DNA of 64,000 nucleotides. It comes from a virus. Below the pieces are notes generated by a model. It did not search any database. It worked only from the letters and a program-made list of their open reading frames with translations, and was not told the DNA's origin. Position numbers and translations under genes: made by a program. Each line of letters opens with the position of its first letter. The first letter of the stretch is position 1. The DNA lies in IMG/VR virus record IMGVR_UViG_3300047276_000181, positions 1 to 64,000 of that record; one strand, 5' to 3'. This document shows positions 7,787 to 18,100 of the stretch, piece after piece.

Positions 7787-8776
7787 ATGCTATTTGAAGA
7801 ACGCATCCCCTACAAACCATTCGAATATCCAATCTATTACACTGAGGGCTGGTTGAAGCAGGCTCAGGCTTTCTGGCTCCATACGGAGATATCAATGCAG
7901 AACGACGTGAAGGACTTTCGCGAGAATCTTAGTGATAGTGAACGCAACCTCGTGGGGAATATCCTGCTAGGATTCGCTCAGACAGAGACGGCAGTTGGCG
8001 ACTACTGGACAAGTATGGTGACGCGTTGGTTCCCCAAGCACGAGATTAAGCAGATGGCTATGATGTTTGGCTCACAGGAGACAATCCACGCCGCCGCTTA
8101 CAGCTACCTCAATGAGACACTCGGACTTGAGAACTTCGAGGCGTTCCTTCACGAGCCTGCGACCGCGGCACGTTTTGAGAACCTAGTAAACACTAAGGCT
8201 GGATACGACCACAATATGCTGGCAGTATGCCCGAAGTGCCGTGAGGATGTGGCTCGCTCGATTGCCGTGTTCTCTGCATTCGCTGAGGGTGTATCTCTGT
8301 ACTCATCGTTCGCTGTGCTATACTCATTCCAGATGCGTAACCTACTCAAGGGCATCGGTCAGCAGATGAAGTGGAGCGTGCGTGATGAATCGTTGCACTC
8401 TAAGATGGGATGTGCACTGTTCAATCACCTATGCGAGGAATACCCAACCATCCGCATTCAGGTTCGTAAGAGCGTAGAGGAGGCGGCTCGAGTAGCAGTT
8501 GAGATGGAGATTAACTTCATTGAGAAGATGTTCGAGATGGGAGACCTCGAGAACTTGAAGTCTGATGACCTTAAGGAATTCATCAAGAAAAGAGCCAACG
8601 AAAAGTTGCAGGAGCTAGGGTACGAAAGTATCTTTGAGTTCGATAACAAGAAGGCAGCAGAGCTGGACTGGTTTTATCACCTCACAGGTGGACTGACGCA
8701 CACTGACTTCTTCGCTATCCGCCCTACGGACTACTCGAAGGCTAACGAAGGTGAAGATTTTGAAGACATTTGGTAA
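7787..8776 (+). CDS. nrdB: ribonucleotide reductase class I small subunit (R2)
   Basis: 329 residues. By alignment to known R2 proteins the dimetal ligands are Glu67 (AQTETAV), Glu98 and His101 (QETIH), Glu167 (AFAEG), and Glu201 and His204 (RDESLH), with the radical Tyr at 105 (AAAYSY). The first ligand is Glu where E. coli has Asp84, and a CPKC pair sits in a short insertion near residues 148-151. It generates the radical passed to NrdA so that ribonucleotides are reduced to deoxyribonucleotides. The C-terminal tail EDFEDIW is the expected docking peptide. It is first in the operon after the terminator. Confidence 0.95.
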   Translation: MLFEERIPYKPFEYPIYYTEGWLKQAQAFWLHTEISMQNDVKDFRENLSDSERNLVGNILLGFAQTETAVGDYWTSMVTRWFPKHEIKQMAMMFGSQETIHAAAYSYLNETLGLENFEAFLHEPATAARFENLVNTKAGYDHNMLAVCPKCREDVARSIAVFSAFAEGVSLYSSFAVLYSFQMRNLLKGIGQQMKWSVRDESLHSKMGCALFNHLCEEYPTIRIQVRKSVEEAARVAVEMEINFIEKMFEMGDLENLKSDDLKEFIKKRANEKLQELGYESIFEFDNKKAAELDWFYHLTGGLTHTDFFAIRPTDYSKANEGEDFEDIW

Positions 8777-8786
8777 AACTAATTTT

Positions 8787-9095
8787 ATGAATAACAACAT
8801 AATTGCTGGCATCGTATTCCGCGAGGTCAAGGCAGAGTACGGCGTAACTGCCGCTCAAATCAAAAGCAAAACTCGTATGGCCCACATCCGCGAGGCAAGA
8901 CAAGTGTTCACTCAACTTATGCGTGAGCATTCGTCTATGACGCTAGAAGATATCGGTCTGATGGTAAATAGAGACCACTCAACCATATCTACTACGACTA
9001 AGGTTGTACAGGACCAGATTGACACGAACGCTGGATACAAAAAGCGCTACAATCGTATCAAGTCTAACATCAAATTTCAAATCGAAAATGTCTAA
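8787..9095 (+). CDS. stand-alone DnaA domain IV-like DNA-binding protein
   Basis: 102 residues from ATG 8787. From about residue 31, REARQVFTQLMREHSSMT followed by LEDIGLMVNRDHSTISTTT reproduces the helix-turn-helix and the DnaA signature loop (xxxRDHSTVxxA) of DnaA domain IV, which binds DnaA boxes. There is no AAA+ domain, so it cannot be an initiator by itself. It sits between nrdB and nrdA, overlapping nrdA by 8 bases. Possible roles are to direct replication, block host DnaA sites, or regulate the reductase genes; all are inference. Confidence 0.8.
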   Translation: MNNNIIAGIVFREVKAEYGVTAAQIKSKTRMAHIREARQVFTQLMREHSSMTLEDIGLMVNRDHSTISTTTKVVQDQIDTNAGYKKRYNRIKSNIKFQIENV

Positions 9096-10866
9096 GAATT
9101 TCGCGGAGCACCTCGGATGGGAGGTTGGAGTTGACTTCCCTGAGTGGGGCAATACCGAAGAGTACGTAAAGACGATATCCAGAGGTTACCTCATCAACGA
9201 TGAGAAGCCAAAGGATGCGTACCTGCGAGTCGCTAGAGCGGCCGCTAATCGTCTTAATCGTCCTGATTTGACGGACAAGTTCTATGAGTTCATCTGGAAC
9301 AACTGGCTCGGTCTGGCCACGCCCGTATTAGCTAATATGGGAACAGACCGTGGACTGCCTATCTCTTGTTTCGGTGTGGACGTTGGTGACAGCATCCACG
9401 ATATCGGAATGAAGAATCTCGAGACTATGTTGCTGGCGAAGCACGGAGGCGGCGTCGGTATCGGAGTGAATATGCTCCGTCCGGCAGGTTCTCCTATCTC
9501 CAACAGCAACGGAACAACCGACGGTGTGGTTCCCTTCTGTAAGATTTATGACTCGACAATCCTAGCAACGTCTCAGGGTAACGTTCGTCGCGGTGCGGCA
9601 TCAGTAAACCTGAACATCGAACACGGCGACTTCTGGGAGTGGATTGAGATTCGTGAACCTAAAGGTGACGTTAACCGTCAGTGTCTCAACCTGCACCAAT
9701 CAGTCATCGTATCGGATAAGTTTATGCGTAAGCTTGAAGAGGGTGACGATGAGGCTCGTAAGCGCTGGGCTAAGGTTCTACAGAAGCGTAAGGCTACAGG
9801 AGAGCCGTACATTATGTTCAGAGGCAACGTAAACAAGCAGAACCCGGAGATGTACAAGCATAACGGACTTAAAGTCTTTATGACCAACATCTGCTCTGAG
9901 ATTACGTTGTATACCGACGAGTCACACAGTTTCGTTTGCTGTTTGTCTTCACTCAACCTCGCTAAGTACGACGAGTGGAAGGACACAGACGTTGTATACT
10001 ACTCCACGTTGTTTCTAGATGGCGTGCTTGAGGAGTTCATTCAGAAAGCCAAGAATATGAAGGGCTTCGAAAATTCGGTTCGCTCCGCTGAAAAGGGACG
10101 GGCACTTGGCCTGGGCGTACTTGGATGGCACACCTACTTGCAGCAACGTGGAATCCCATTTGAGGGCCTACAGGCTCAGATTGAGACGCGTAGAATCTTC
10201 TCGCAGATTAAGCTGGAATCAGAACGTGCTAGCCGTGATATGGCTAAGATGTTCGGAGAGCCGCTTTGGTGCCGTGGATTCGGTATGCGTAACACGCACC
10301 TTCGTGCCATCGCTCCGACTGTATCAAATAGTAAGCTGAGCGGTAACGTAAGTGCTGGAATCGAGCCGTGGGCCGCTAACGTATTCACTGAGCAGTCGGC
10401 TAAGGGTACGTTCATCAGAAAGAACCCTACGCTTGAGCGTGTGCTTCGTCGAGTAGGAATCAACAACAAGGAGACTTGGGACCAGATTCTCGCCGACGGA
10501 GGTTCAGTTCAAGGTATAGCCGCACTGGACGAGTGGTTCTACCAGAAAGGTAAACTGGTTCACAAGAACGAGCTTGACCCTATGGTTGACCCTGTAGCAG
10601 TGAAGGACGTATATAAGACGTTCAAGGAGATAAATCAGTTGGATTTGATTAAGCAGGCGGGAATTCGTCAGCAGTACATCGACCAGTCTGTATCCCTGAA
10701 CCTTGCGTTCCCTACTGAGGCCACACCTAAGTGGATTAATCAAGTCCATATGGAGGCGTGGAATCAGGGCATCAAAACGCTGTACTATATGCGTACAGAG
10801 TCGGTGCTGAGGGGCGATATCGCTACGAGAGCTATGGACCCTGATTGTGTTAGTTGTGATGGCTAG
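9088..10866 (+). CDS. nrdA: ribonucleotide reductase class I large subunit (R1)
   Basis: 592 residues from ATG 9088. The active-site pieces are present: LPISCFGV (first redox Cys), GGGVGIG and RRGAASVNL, MTNICSEITL (the Asn-Cys-Glu radical site), and FVCCLSSLNL (second redox Cys). The tail CVSCDG supplies the C-terminal Cys pair that re-reduces the site. There is no N-terminal ATP-cone, so allosteric activity control by ATP/dATP is probably missing, as in many phage enzymes. It works with NrdB to supply dNTPs for phage DNA. It overlaps the DnaA-like gene by 8 bases. Confidence 0.95.
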   Translation: MSKNFAEHLGWEVGVDFPEWGNTEEYVKTISRGYLINDEKPKDAYLRVARAAANRLNRPDLTDKFYEFIWNNWLGLATPVLANMGTDRGLPISCFGVDVGDSIHDIGMKNLETMLLAKHGGGVGIGVNMLRPAGSPISNSNGTTDGVVPFCKIYDSTILATSQGNVRRGAASVNLNIEHGDFWEWIEIREPKGDVNRQCLNLHQSVIVSDKFMRKLEEGDDEARKRWAKVLQKRKATGEPYIMFRGNVNKQNPEMYKHNGLKVFMTNICSEITLYTDESHSFVCCLSSLNLAKYDEWKDTDVVYYSTLFLDGVLEEFIQKAKNMKGFENSVRSAEKGRALGLGVLGWHTYLQQRGIPFEGLQAQIETRRIFSQIKLESERASRDMAKMFGEPLWCRGFGMRNTHLRAIAPTVSNSKLSGNVSAGIEPWAANVFTEQSAKGTFIRKNPTLERVLRRVGINNKETWDQILADGGSVQGIAALDEWFYQKGKLVHKNELDPMVDPVAVKDVYKTFKEINQLDLIKQAGIRQQYIDQSVSLNLAFPTEATPKWINQVHMEAWNQGIKTLYYMRTESVLRGDIATRAMDPDCVSCDG

Positions 10867-10999
10867 TCCCTGTAGTAATTACGATAGAGACTTCGACTGG
10901 GAAAAGGAAGAGGAGGAGCTGAACAAGAGGATGAATATCATCGGACAGAACGGCAACACCGGCGAACATTACCCAGAGTTCGAAGACGAAGATAAATAG
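10859..10999 (+). CDS. small acidic protein (46 aa)
   Basis: ATG 10859 overlaps the nrdA stop by 8 bases and the frame runs to TAG 10997-10999. The product is dominated by Glu, Asp and Asn with one Cys. Translational overlap with nrdA argues that it is expressed; its role is unknown. It is too polar for a thioredoxin or glutaredoxin and lacks their CxxC. Confidence 0.55.
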   Translation: MASPCSNYDRDFDWEKEEEELNKRMNIIGQNGNTGEHYPEFEDEDK

Positions 11000-11145
11000 T
11001 GCCTTGTTTGTTTAAGATGCTTCTCGGATGTCTTCGGGAATGATGGGTATCCTCCCTTAATTGGGCAAATTGTCAACAAACCAAGGCTTCCTGATTCAAC
11101 AGGCAATAAGGATATCAAAGACTGACCACTCGGAAAGACGAGTAT
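11000..11145. other. intergenic leader of the tRNA pair
   Basis: 146 bases with no credible open frame. A small hairpin (ACTCG/CGAGT) stands just before the first tRNA and may be a processing signal. I found no TAnnTTTG promoter here, so the tRNAs are probably read through from the nrd operon. Confidence 0.4.
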
Positions 11146-11218
<73 letters not shown>

Positions 11219-11221
11219 CTT

Positions 11222-11295
11222 GCCCCCATAGCTCAATTGGATAGAGCAACGCACTTCTAATGCGTAGGTTACAGGTTCGATTCCTGTTGGGGGTA
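11222..11295 (+). tRNA. tRNA-Arg (UCU anticodon)
   Basis: 74 bases, three bases after the first tRNA. Acceptor GCCCCCA/TGGGGGT with a G-U first pair, D-arm GCTCAATTGGATAGAGC, anticodon stem ACGCA/TGCGT around CTTCTAA (anticodon TCT, reading AGA and AGG), T-loop TTCGATT, no encoded CCA. Together with the CAU tRNA it serves codons that are rare in many hosts. Confidence 0.9.
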
Positions 11296-11298
11296 CTA

Positions 11299-11329
11299 TT
11301 GCATATGTGGACTACGTTAATTACCTTTG
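11299..11329 (+). promoter_or_regulatory. Bacteroidota-type promoter before the zinc-finger gene
   Basis: TTG at 11299-11301, exactly 20 bases, then TACCTTTG at 11322-11329. The ATG at 11337 lies only 7 bases after the box, so the transcript should be nearly or fully leaderless. Confidence 0.7.
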
Positions 11330-11336
11330 TTTCACT

Positions 11337-11546
11337 ATGAAGAAATGCAACAAGTGTGGAGTAGAACACCGCAACGAGTTCTTCGCTTGGAAGAACAAGG
11401 AGGAAGGTATTCGTCACTCAACCTGCAAATTCTGCTATGCGGAGTTCTCTAGAGAATGGCGCAAGAAGCGGAAGAAGGAACTCGAAGACGAGGCAAGCTC
11501 ACCTACCTTTTGGGAGCGTGTGGTTAGCTTCATTACAGGTTCCTGA
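11337..11546 (+). CDS. small zinc-finger protein (HNH-associated type)
   Basis: 69 residues from ATG 11337. KKCNKCGVEHRNEFF and STCKFCYAEFSREW form a CxxC...CxxC zinc finger of the kind found at the N-terminus of phage HNH endonucleases ('CxxCGxxKxxxxF ... CKxCxxxY'), followed by a Lys/Arg helix. No HNH nuclease domain follows, so this may be a remnant of a homing endonuclease or a free-standing nucleic-acid-binding protein. Its own promoter and a terminator make it an independent unit at the border of the early and late regions. Confidence 0.75.
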   Translation: MKKCNKCGVEHRNEFFAWKNKEEGIRHSTCKFCYAEFSREWRKKRKKELEDEASSPTFWERVVSFITGS

Positions 11547-11593
11547 GCAGTTAGAGCGACACTCCACTGGCTTTACTGAACAATAACGGATAG

Positions 11594-11620
11594 GCCCCTC
11601 GTGTAGGGGCTCTTCGTGTT
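11594..11620 (+). terminator. probable terminator between converging units
   Basis: Stem GCCCC/GGGGC with a 7-base loop, followed by a T-rich stretch (TCTTCGTGTTTT). It lies between the zinc-finger gene and the first converging late gene. The T run is imperfect. Confidence 0.55.
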
Positions 11621-11625
11621 TTCTG

Positions 11626-11766
11626 TTAGCCCTGCCCACGGCTCGGCTTCTTGTATAGCTTAGAAGACTTGAGCACTGAGGTCTTGTTTTTAGCGTGCAC
11701 TCCTGGACGCTTCTTTTTGGGCTTGGCTTGGAATACCGTAGCAGTTTGAGCTTTTAGCTTTGCCAT
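11626..11766 (-). CDS. small very basic protein (46 aa)
   Basis: From ATG 11766 to TAA 11626. The product begins MAKLKAQTATVFQAKPKKKR and continues Lys/Arg rich to a Gly-Gln-Gly end. I recognise this as a type of tiny basic protein common among late genes of Bacteroidota phages; its role is unknown, possibly DNA binding in the capsid. The start overlaps the stop of the spanin-like gene by one base. It is the last gene of the late region. Confidence 0.7.
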   Translation of the reverse strand: MAKLKAQTATVFQAKPKKKRPGVHAKNKTSVLKSSKLYKKPSRGQG

Positions 11767-12188
11767 TATCGTGTGAATCTATAAAGGAACATCATAACAG
11801 TTAGCCCGAAAGCAAGTAGTGCGATAAGGTAATTCTTCACCTTATCCATACCAGTCTCCGGCATAACAATCTGAGGAGGACACTCAGCCTGAACGCTGAC
11901 CGGGACCTCTATCTCTTTTACTTGCGTCTTGACAATAAGTTTGTCCTGATACTTCGTGATAACAATACGGACCGTATCGTTCTCAATTACCGAAGAATCC
12001 GCGTCAGTTGGTACCGATACCGTATCAGTAAGATAAATCGGCGGAGTCACAATCGTATCCCATATCGTAACAACCGTGGGCTTCAAAATCGACGGGTCCT
12101 TGCGGACCGCTGTCTTTAGATGCCATCCTGCTGAGCATCCACTGAGCAAGAGGACTGATAGACAAATCAAACATAACTTATTGAACAT
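11766..12188 (-). CDS. lipoprotein with C-terminal membrane segment (unimolecular spanin-like)
   Basis: 140 residues from ATG 12188. The N-terminus is a lipoprotein signal (LICLSVLLLSGCSAG, lipobox LSGC). The middle is a Thr/Val-rich beta-like periplasmic part. The end is a transmembrane helix (YLIALLAFGLTVMMFLY) with a basic cap. An outer-membrane lipid anchor plus an inner-membrane helix in one chain is the architecture of u-spanins such as T1 gp11, which fuse the two membranes at lysis. Placement at the end of the late region fits. It could also be a structural lipoprotein. Confidence 0.6.
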   Translation of the reverse strand: MFNKLCLICLSVLLLSGCSAGWHLKTAVRKDPSILKPTVVTIWDTIVTPPIYLTDTVSVPTDADSSVIENDTVRIVITKYQDKLIVKTQVKEIEVPVSVQAECPPQIVMPETGMDKVKNYLIALLAFGLTVMMFLYRFTR

Positions 12189-12199
12189 AAGCAAATTTA

Positions 12200-15100
12200 C
12201 TACTTTTTAGCGCTCCGTAGTTTGTCGTACTCGTACTTAAACTTAGGGCTGAATCGGTAGCCAGACTCGTTGTAAATCTGCTTCCTAAGGTCAAGCAGTT
12301 CCTCCTCGTTCATATCTCCGTAAAGCAAGTAGACCTTCTTGGCTCTAGCCTCCTCGTCCTTAGAGTATATGATTTCGTTTACGTTCTGACCTGCCGCACG
12401 CTTCTTCGCTGACGTAAGGAACGAGTCTCTGTAGTACATAGCGTCTACCTTATCCTCCTTAGCTATGTCAGCGGATGTAGCCTTAGCCTTGTCAAGGATT
12501 GCCTTCTTCTCAGCTTCAGTCTGAGCGGCCTTATACTCTAAACCTAACTCCTGTGCGGCATCGCGAATCTTCATACGCTTGCTTCCAGACTCTTGGTCTA
12601 TCTTCATAAGCTCCTCCTTCTGGTTGTAAATCTTCCAGTCTGGGTTAGTCTCGCCCCATATTGACTTACTGATAGACAATCCATTCTTGCCTAAAGCATC
12701 CACGACCTTAGCAGCCGAAGCCTTGCTCTCCTGCGCCGACAACTCATTGTCGAGAGGGACAACTGATGTGATGAGGTCAAGCATACCATAGACCGCTCCA
12801 ACCATCAACGACGAACTCGGGCTTGTTATTACCTTCTCAGTTGCTGCCTTCAAGCGAGCTGGAGACAATCCGCTCTTCTCTCCGGTAACTAGTTCCTGAG
12901 TCTCACCGAACACCTTGCCGATTACCTTGTAGAATCGCTCAACGTTCGGGTCGTTTATACCTTCATCCATAGGTAGAACCTCGTTGAAGTCCATAGTTAC
13001 GGCACGCTTACGGAACGAGTCATAGTTGGTCTGGTACGTAATTGCGGCGCTAAGGAACGGTATGGATGACGTAATCTCTGAAAGAGACGCTCCAGTAGGC
13101 AGTGCATTGGTCACTCCCTTAATTGCGTATCCAATTAAGTCATCTGAAGGTAGATACTTATCTCCAAGTACCTGAGCCATAGCGTATCCATTTGCGATGT
13201 CCATCATAGCGAAGAATGGAACCATTTGCTGCGGCTTGGCAATCTTAATGTACGCCCTACGCTCCTTACCCTTCTCGTCTGTGTACTTGGTAGGCAAGAA
13301 GATGATGAAGTATCTGAGCTTAACGTCCTCAGGTATATCGTCTAAGTCGTCACCACCAACTAGTGCGTTCATCATAGCAAGAACAAACATACCAGCCTGA
13401 GCCTGAAGGAACTTGCTAGCGAACTTCTTCGGGTTGTTCTTTATGTAATCTGCTGAAACTCTGAAACCTTGGAACGCAGAGTTAATGTATGGCTTAACTA
13501 TCTCAAGACCTTTCGTTAGATTACCACCTTGAGCGAAGTCAATTATAGAGCGGGCGCGATTTACTGCTTGAGCCTTTATCAGTTCTAAATCATCACCTTT
13601 TGGCTCGCTTCCGTTCTTCTTTTTATATTCAGCTGCAGCTTCATCTCTAAACTTTTTGTAGACAGCGACACGGAATCCAACCTCGGAAAGCTCACCGATG
13701 CTAGACATCTTATCTACGAACTTGTCAATACTACTCTTATCTAACTTAAGGCTACCAGGGCGGCCATCAGTTGACAAGAAGTCCATACCGCCACCCATCT
13801 CCATATACTCCTGGAAGTATTTGTCGTCAGCCTTAAATGATTTGACTCCAGAGAAGAAGTCACGCATAAGGTTGTACGATGCAAGATAAATGTTTTGATT
13901 ATCGTATATATCGGTAAAGAACAAAATATGTCCGAAGTCACGAGGGAAGTTTCTTACGATAAACAGTGGGTTAGCTCTAGTAGCTAAAAGTTTAAGTAGT
14001 GCAGAACCAGATGCATAGCTAATCCACTTATTCAGATTAGGCCCTAAATCAAACAATCTGTTAGCTCCGTCCCACTCACGCTTTAAGTCAGTACGAAGCT
14101 GAAATTTAAATTGCTCTCCGTTCTGGTAGAAGTAGACAGTTTCAAAACCAACTGAAGCGCTTCCATCTGGGTCTTGTGGCTTAACCCACTCTTTGTTAGC
14201 CGGGTCTAGAGCAGCCTCAAATAACGCTTTATTTGCTCTGTTCTTGAGTATTCTAGATGACGCAGAAGCCGCATAAGCCGATAGCAAGAACTGAGAGTCC
14301 AAAATAATATCATCGTTACTGCCTTCGCGGATTCTTTTAACTTGGTCACCTGTAAGTCCATAGTCGCGAACAGCTACATCATTGTCACCAAAATCAAAGG
14401 CGTGATTCAAGAAAACTCTTGGTGAGTAATCGAAGTCTTTAATCTTATCGTAAAGCTCCTTGGTGATTAGGCCGTTCTTATATAGGTCATTTAGAATGTT
14501 TCTGAACTCGTTAAAGTATGCATCAGCTCTAGAGTTCAAAAGTTCGAAGTTTCCAATCTTCTCAGACATCTTCTGAAGTTCTATTTCTGCCACCTCTTTG
14601 TTTGCGGTAACTCCAGACTTGCGGTCCATAGTATGCATAGGACGCTGAGTCTCGTCAAGCATCTTTGTAAGCCTGTCAACTTCAGCACTAGCTTTCGAAA
14701 GTTCATCTCTGAGCTTGTTTTTCTTATCTACACTGATGTTGCTAGCCATATTGTCAACTCGGTACTGAGCGTATTCTAGCTCAATGTTAGCTGTTGCTAG
14801 CTCATCAACAATAGCTGCTCTTCTGTCGTCAAAAGACTTATCGATTTCGATTACACGACGGAGGAATATAATATCGTCAAGGTTGTCAATGTCTGACTTA
14901 TTGAGGCCAGAGTATATAGCCCTATGAGCCTTGTTTACGAAATACTTAGCGCGAGCACTAGCACCGGATTTGTTTACCAAGTAATCATAAGCTCCTGATA
15001 CTCTAGAATTCAGTATAGCTTTCTTGATGTTCGACTGCTTGTCAAATAGAGCAGTTCTGATATTATTCAGGTTAAATACTACTTTATACCAAGGCTTCTC

Positions 15101-18100
15101 CTTAACTCTCTCTTCGTACTGGCTTCTAACGTTAGCCATATTGAATTCAGACTCACGTGCTTCATTAGCTCTGTCAAGGATATCTGCATATAAAGTCTTA
15201 GCAAGTATATCACTGATACCCATTTTGTTTGCCAACTCAACGAAGTCTTCCTCGCTAATTGAAGGGACATATTTTCCGTCTATTACTTCAGCACCGCTCA
15301 ACAAATGTCTACGCAGTATGTCCATAAGTCCACGCTGCTGACGGAACATTCTACTGTTAGATATAAGCAGTTGAGAGTCAATCTTAGGCAGTCTGACTCT
15401 GAACATCTTCTGTAGTTGCAGAACTGCCGCATTGTATGTGTTAGGACTCCAGATATTTAATGCTATGTCAAACCCGTTATTAAACGTGGCAACGCCATCA
15501 TCAACATAAGTTTTCGCTCTAGATTCATCTGCTGGAACCGTATGGTCAGCAATTCGGAACATAAACTTAAACGTAGAACTGGTCTTGTTGATTCTGTTGA
15601 CGAACTTAAGTTCAGCTTCGAAATATCTACTTTCGTCCCTGTCGCCACGTTCCTTACGGCCCCTTACTTCGGTTACTACTGTTCCCTTCGGAGCAAAGAA
15701 TCCCCACTCGTTGCCCGAGCCGTATGCAATCTCTCTTATAGCTCTGTGAAGGAAATCAGCAGTTCTATAGGTGTTTACAAAGGATGTCTTTACTCCTTCT
15801 CTTCTGGCATCGAGGCGATTTCCGTTTTCTCCGGGCTTCCCAAGACCTGCCTGTTTTCTAACCACTGCGCTAGCAGGTTCAAGTCCTCCTGGGACAGTTC
15901 CATTGCTGGCGGCTTGAGTGTTACTCTGTAGTTCTGCTTCTTTTTCATTTGCTGTAAAAAATACGTTTGTCTCAACAAAGTTACGCTCAATGTACGAAAT
16001 CTCTTCGTTTTTGCCAAACTTTGACTTTATTTCGTTTTCTGCTTTCTCGAAGATAACCTCTCCTTCAGAAATAGGCTTACCCTCAAACTCACTAATGAAC
16101 TGGGTTCTAATGCCAAGTACATTTCCTCTGCTATCTCTAGAAATAGTAAACCCTTTAACATCCATAGCTGCAAGAGCCTTCTTCACTTCATCAAGTGTCT
16201 TAGACTCCTTGGTAGGCTTCTTGAGTCCAATCTCGATAATTGGTGCAGCCTTAGACGTTTTGATGTCACTAATCCTGCTAAAAAGAACTGCTTCTTGATT
16301 ATAGCGCTTACCAATCTCTACGACCTTAGCTTCAACAGAAGACACATCAGTTCCCTCCTCTACAGAGAACTCAACGTCAAATGATGGTTCAGTGTATACA
16401 TCGCCACTAGGAGAATAAAACTCACCTTCAGAGTCATTTACTCTAGCCACGACAACGCCACTGATGTTTCTAATGCTATCTAGTAGCTCCTTCTTTGCTT
16501 TGTCATAATCTTTCTTGTCGAACGTTTCAAAGTCCTTGAATGTAGTAACACCTGCTTGATAACGCTCAGTTTTAAGCTTAGCCGCTTCTTCCTCAAATGA
16601 GGATTTCTTTTTACCTACAACTCCAGTCCATTCGTTCTTATCCCATACGTCCTTCTCCAAGAACCATAGGAATGCCTGAAGGTCATCGGCCTGCCATCCA
16701 AGTTTATTAGCGGCCTTTCTCATAACCGACTCTGCGAAGAAGTAATCCCCTCCGAGTTCTCCTTTAGTATTGACAGTATGCTCGACGGAGCCTTCCTGAG
16801 AAGGATGTATTCTCCAGCGCTCAACGTTACCCTGATAAGTTATTCTTCTAAGGTATCTAGCTGCCCATACGTCAATCGTAGCTTCAGTAGAGCGTCCAGT
16901 TAGGTTACCAGCGAAGTTCTTAGTCTTTGGGCCCTGAGTCTGATTGAGCCAGTTACCGTAAAGGGCTTGTAATACTTTAGCGCTGTTAGCGTTGAACTTC
17001 TTTCCGTTGCTCTGAAGTGGAACTTCAGTGAACTTGTTAATCAACTTTCTACGAGCATCAATTACATCTGCATCAGTGTGCGACTTCTTTTTAAATCCAG
17101 ACGATTTAAGTGCCTCCTCATCGCTCATAGACTCGATACCACTAACGTAATCGTGGTATCTATTAAGTATATCATCGTACTTACCCAACGAGAATTGACG
17201 CATAGCATCGACTGACTGCCTGAAGTTTATGTCTACAGGAGTTCTTGCTGAAGTTGCGGCAAGCAGTTGACCGAATAACTCGATGTTAGCTCCAAACTTC
17301 TTCTGGAACCAATCTCTCATTTTCGAGTACCAGCCTATTCCATCACTAACCTCTTTGTTGCTTAGGTTTTCGTTTACGTCTTTTACTATCCTGTCTACTA
17401 GTACATCAGTTGCTGATTCACCAAAGAACTCCATTGCTCCAGACTCAAGACGGTAAGGCACTTGCTTAACTTCATAGTTGACGTACTTCTTTCCTCTTTT
17501 GTCTACAACCTCTTCGGCCTTAGTAACTTCTTGCTCTACGGCTTCGGGATACTTGTTATTTACATTGTTCGCGATAGCTCTGGCTGCCGCCATAACTTTA
17601 TCGTCTGAAGGCTTAGACAGTTTTTGAGCTCTAGCTGCTTCGAAGTCCATTTGACCAAGCTCTCCAGTTAGCTGAACGCCAGCACCCAACTCTTGGGCCA
17701 TCTGATTTAGTCCATCAAATAGTTGAGCAGTAGACGGCTGAGTCTTGATTCCAGCCATACCCAGAATGCTCTTAACTGATTCAACGAATTTAGTAGCAAG
17801 GCTTCTCTTGATGTTTATATCAATATCTCCAGCAGCCACCAAAGAGGCCAACTCAGTCAGAAACTCGTCATTGGTGTTATCAGTGACATCGTATCCGCCA
17901 AGGAACTTATCCATACGTGCTTGAAGCTGTGGGTCTCTCTTGACGGCTCTCTTGAGTTTATTAGCAAGACTGTTTACACCTTCAGCTCCCATTGTTCTTG
18001 GGATTATCTCGTGGATAGCTTCGTGGTATGCTGTATTCGAAAGCAAAGATGGAATGTATACGTGGACCTCATTAGGCTTACCATCTTTGTAAGATATATG

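Noticed and set aside
12192-12199. TAAATTTG three bases before the spanin-like start as a promoter
   Set aside because: It lies at the very end of the preceding gene with no spacer to the ATG; kept out of the promoter list as probably chance, although similar cases exist.
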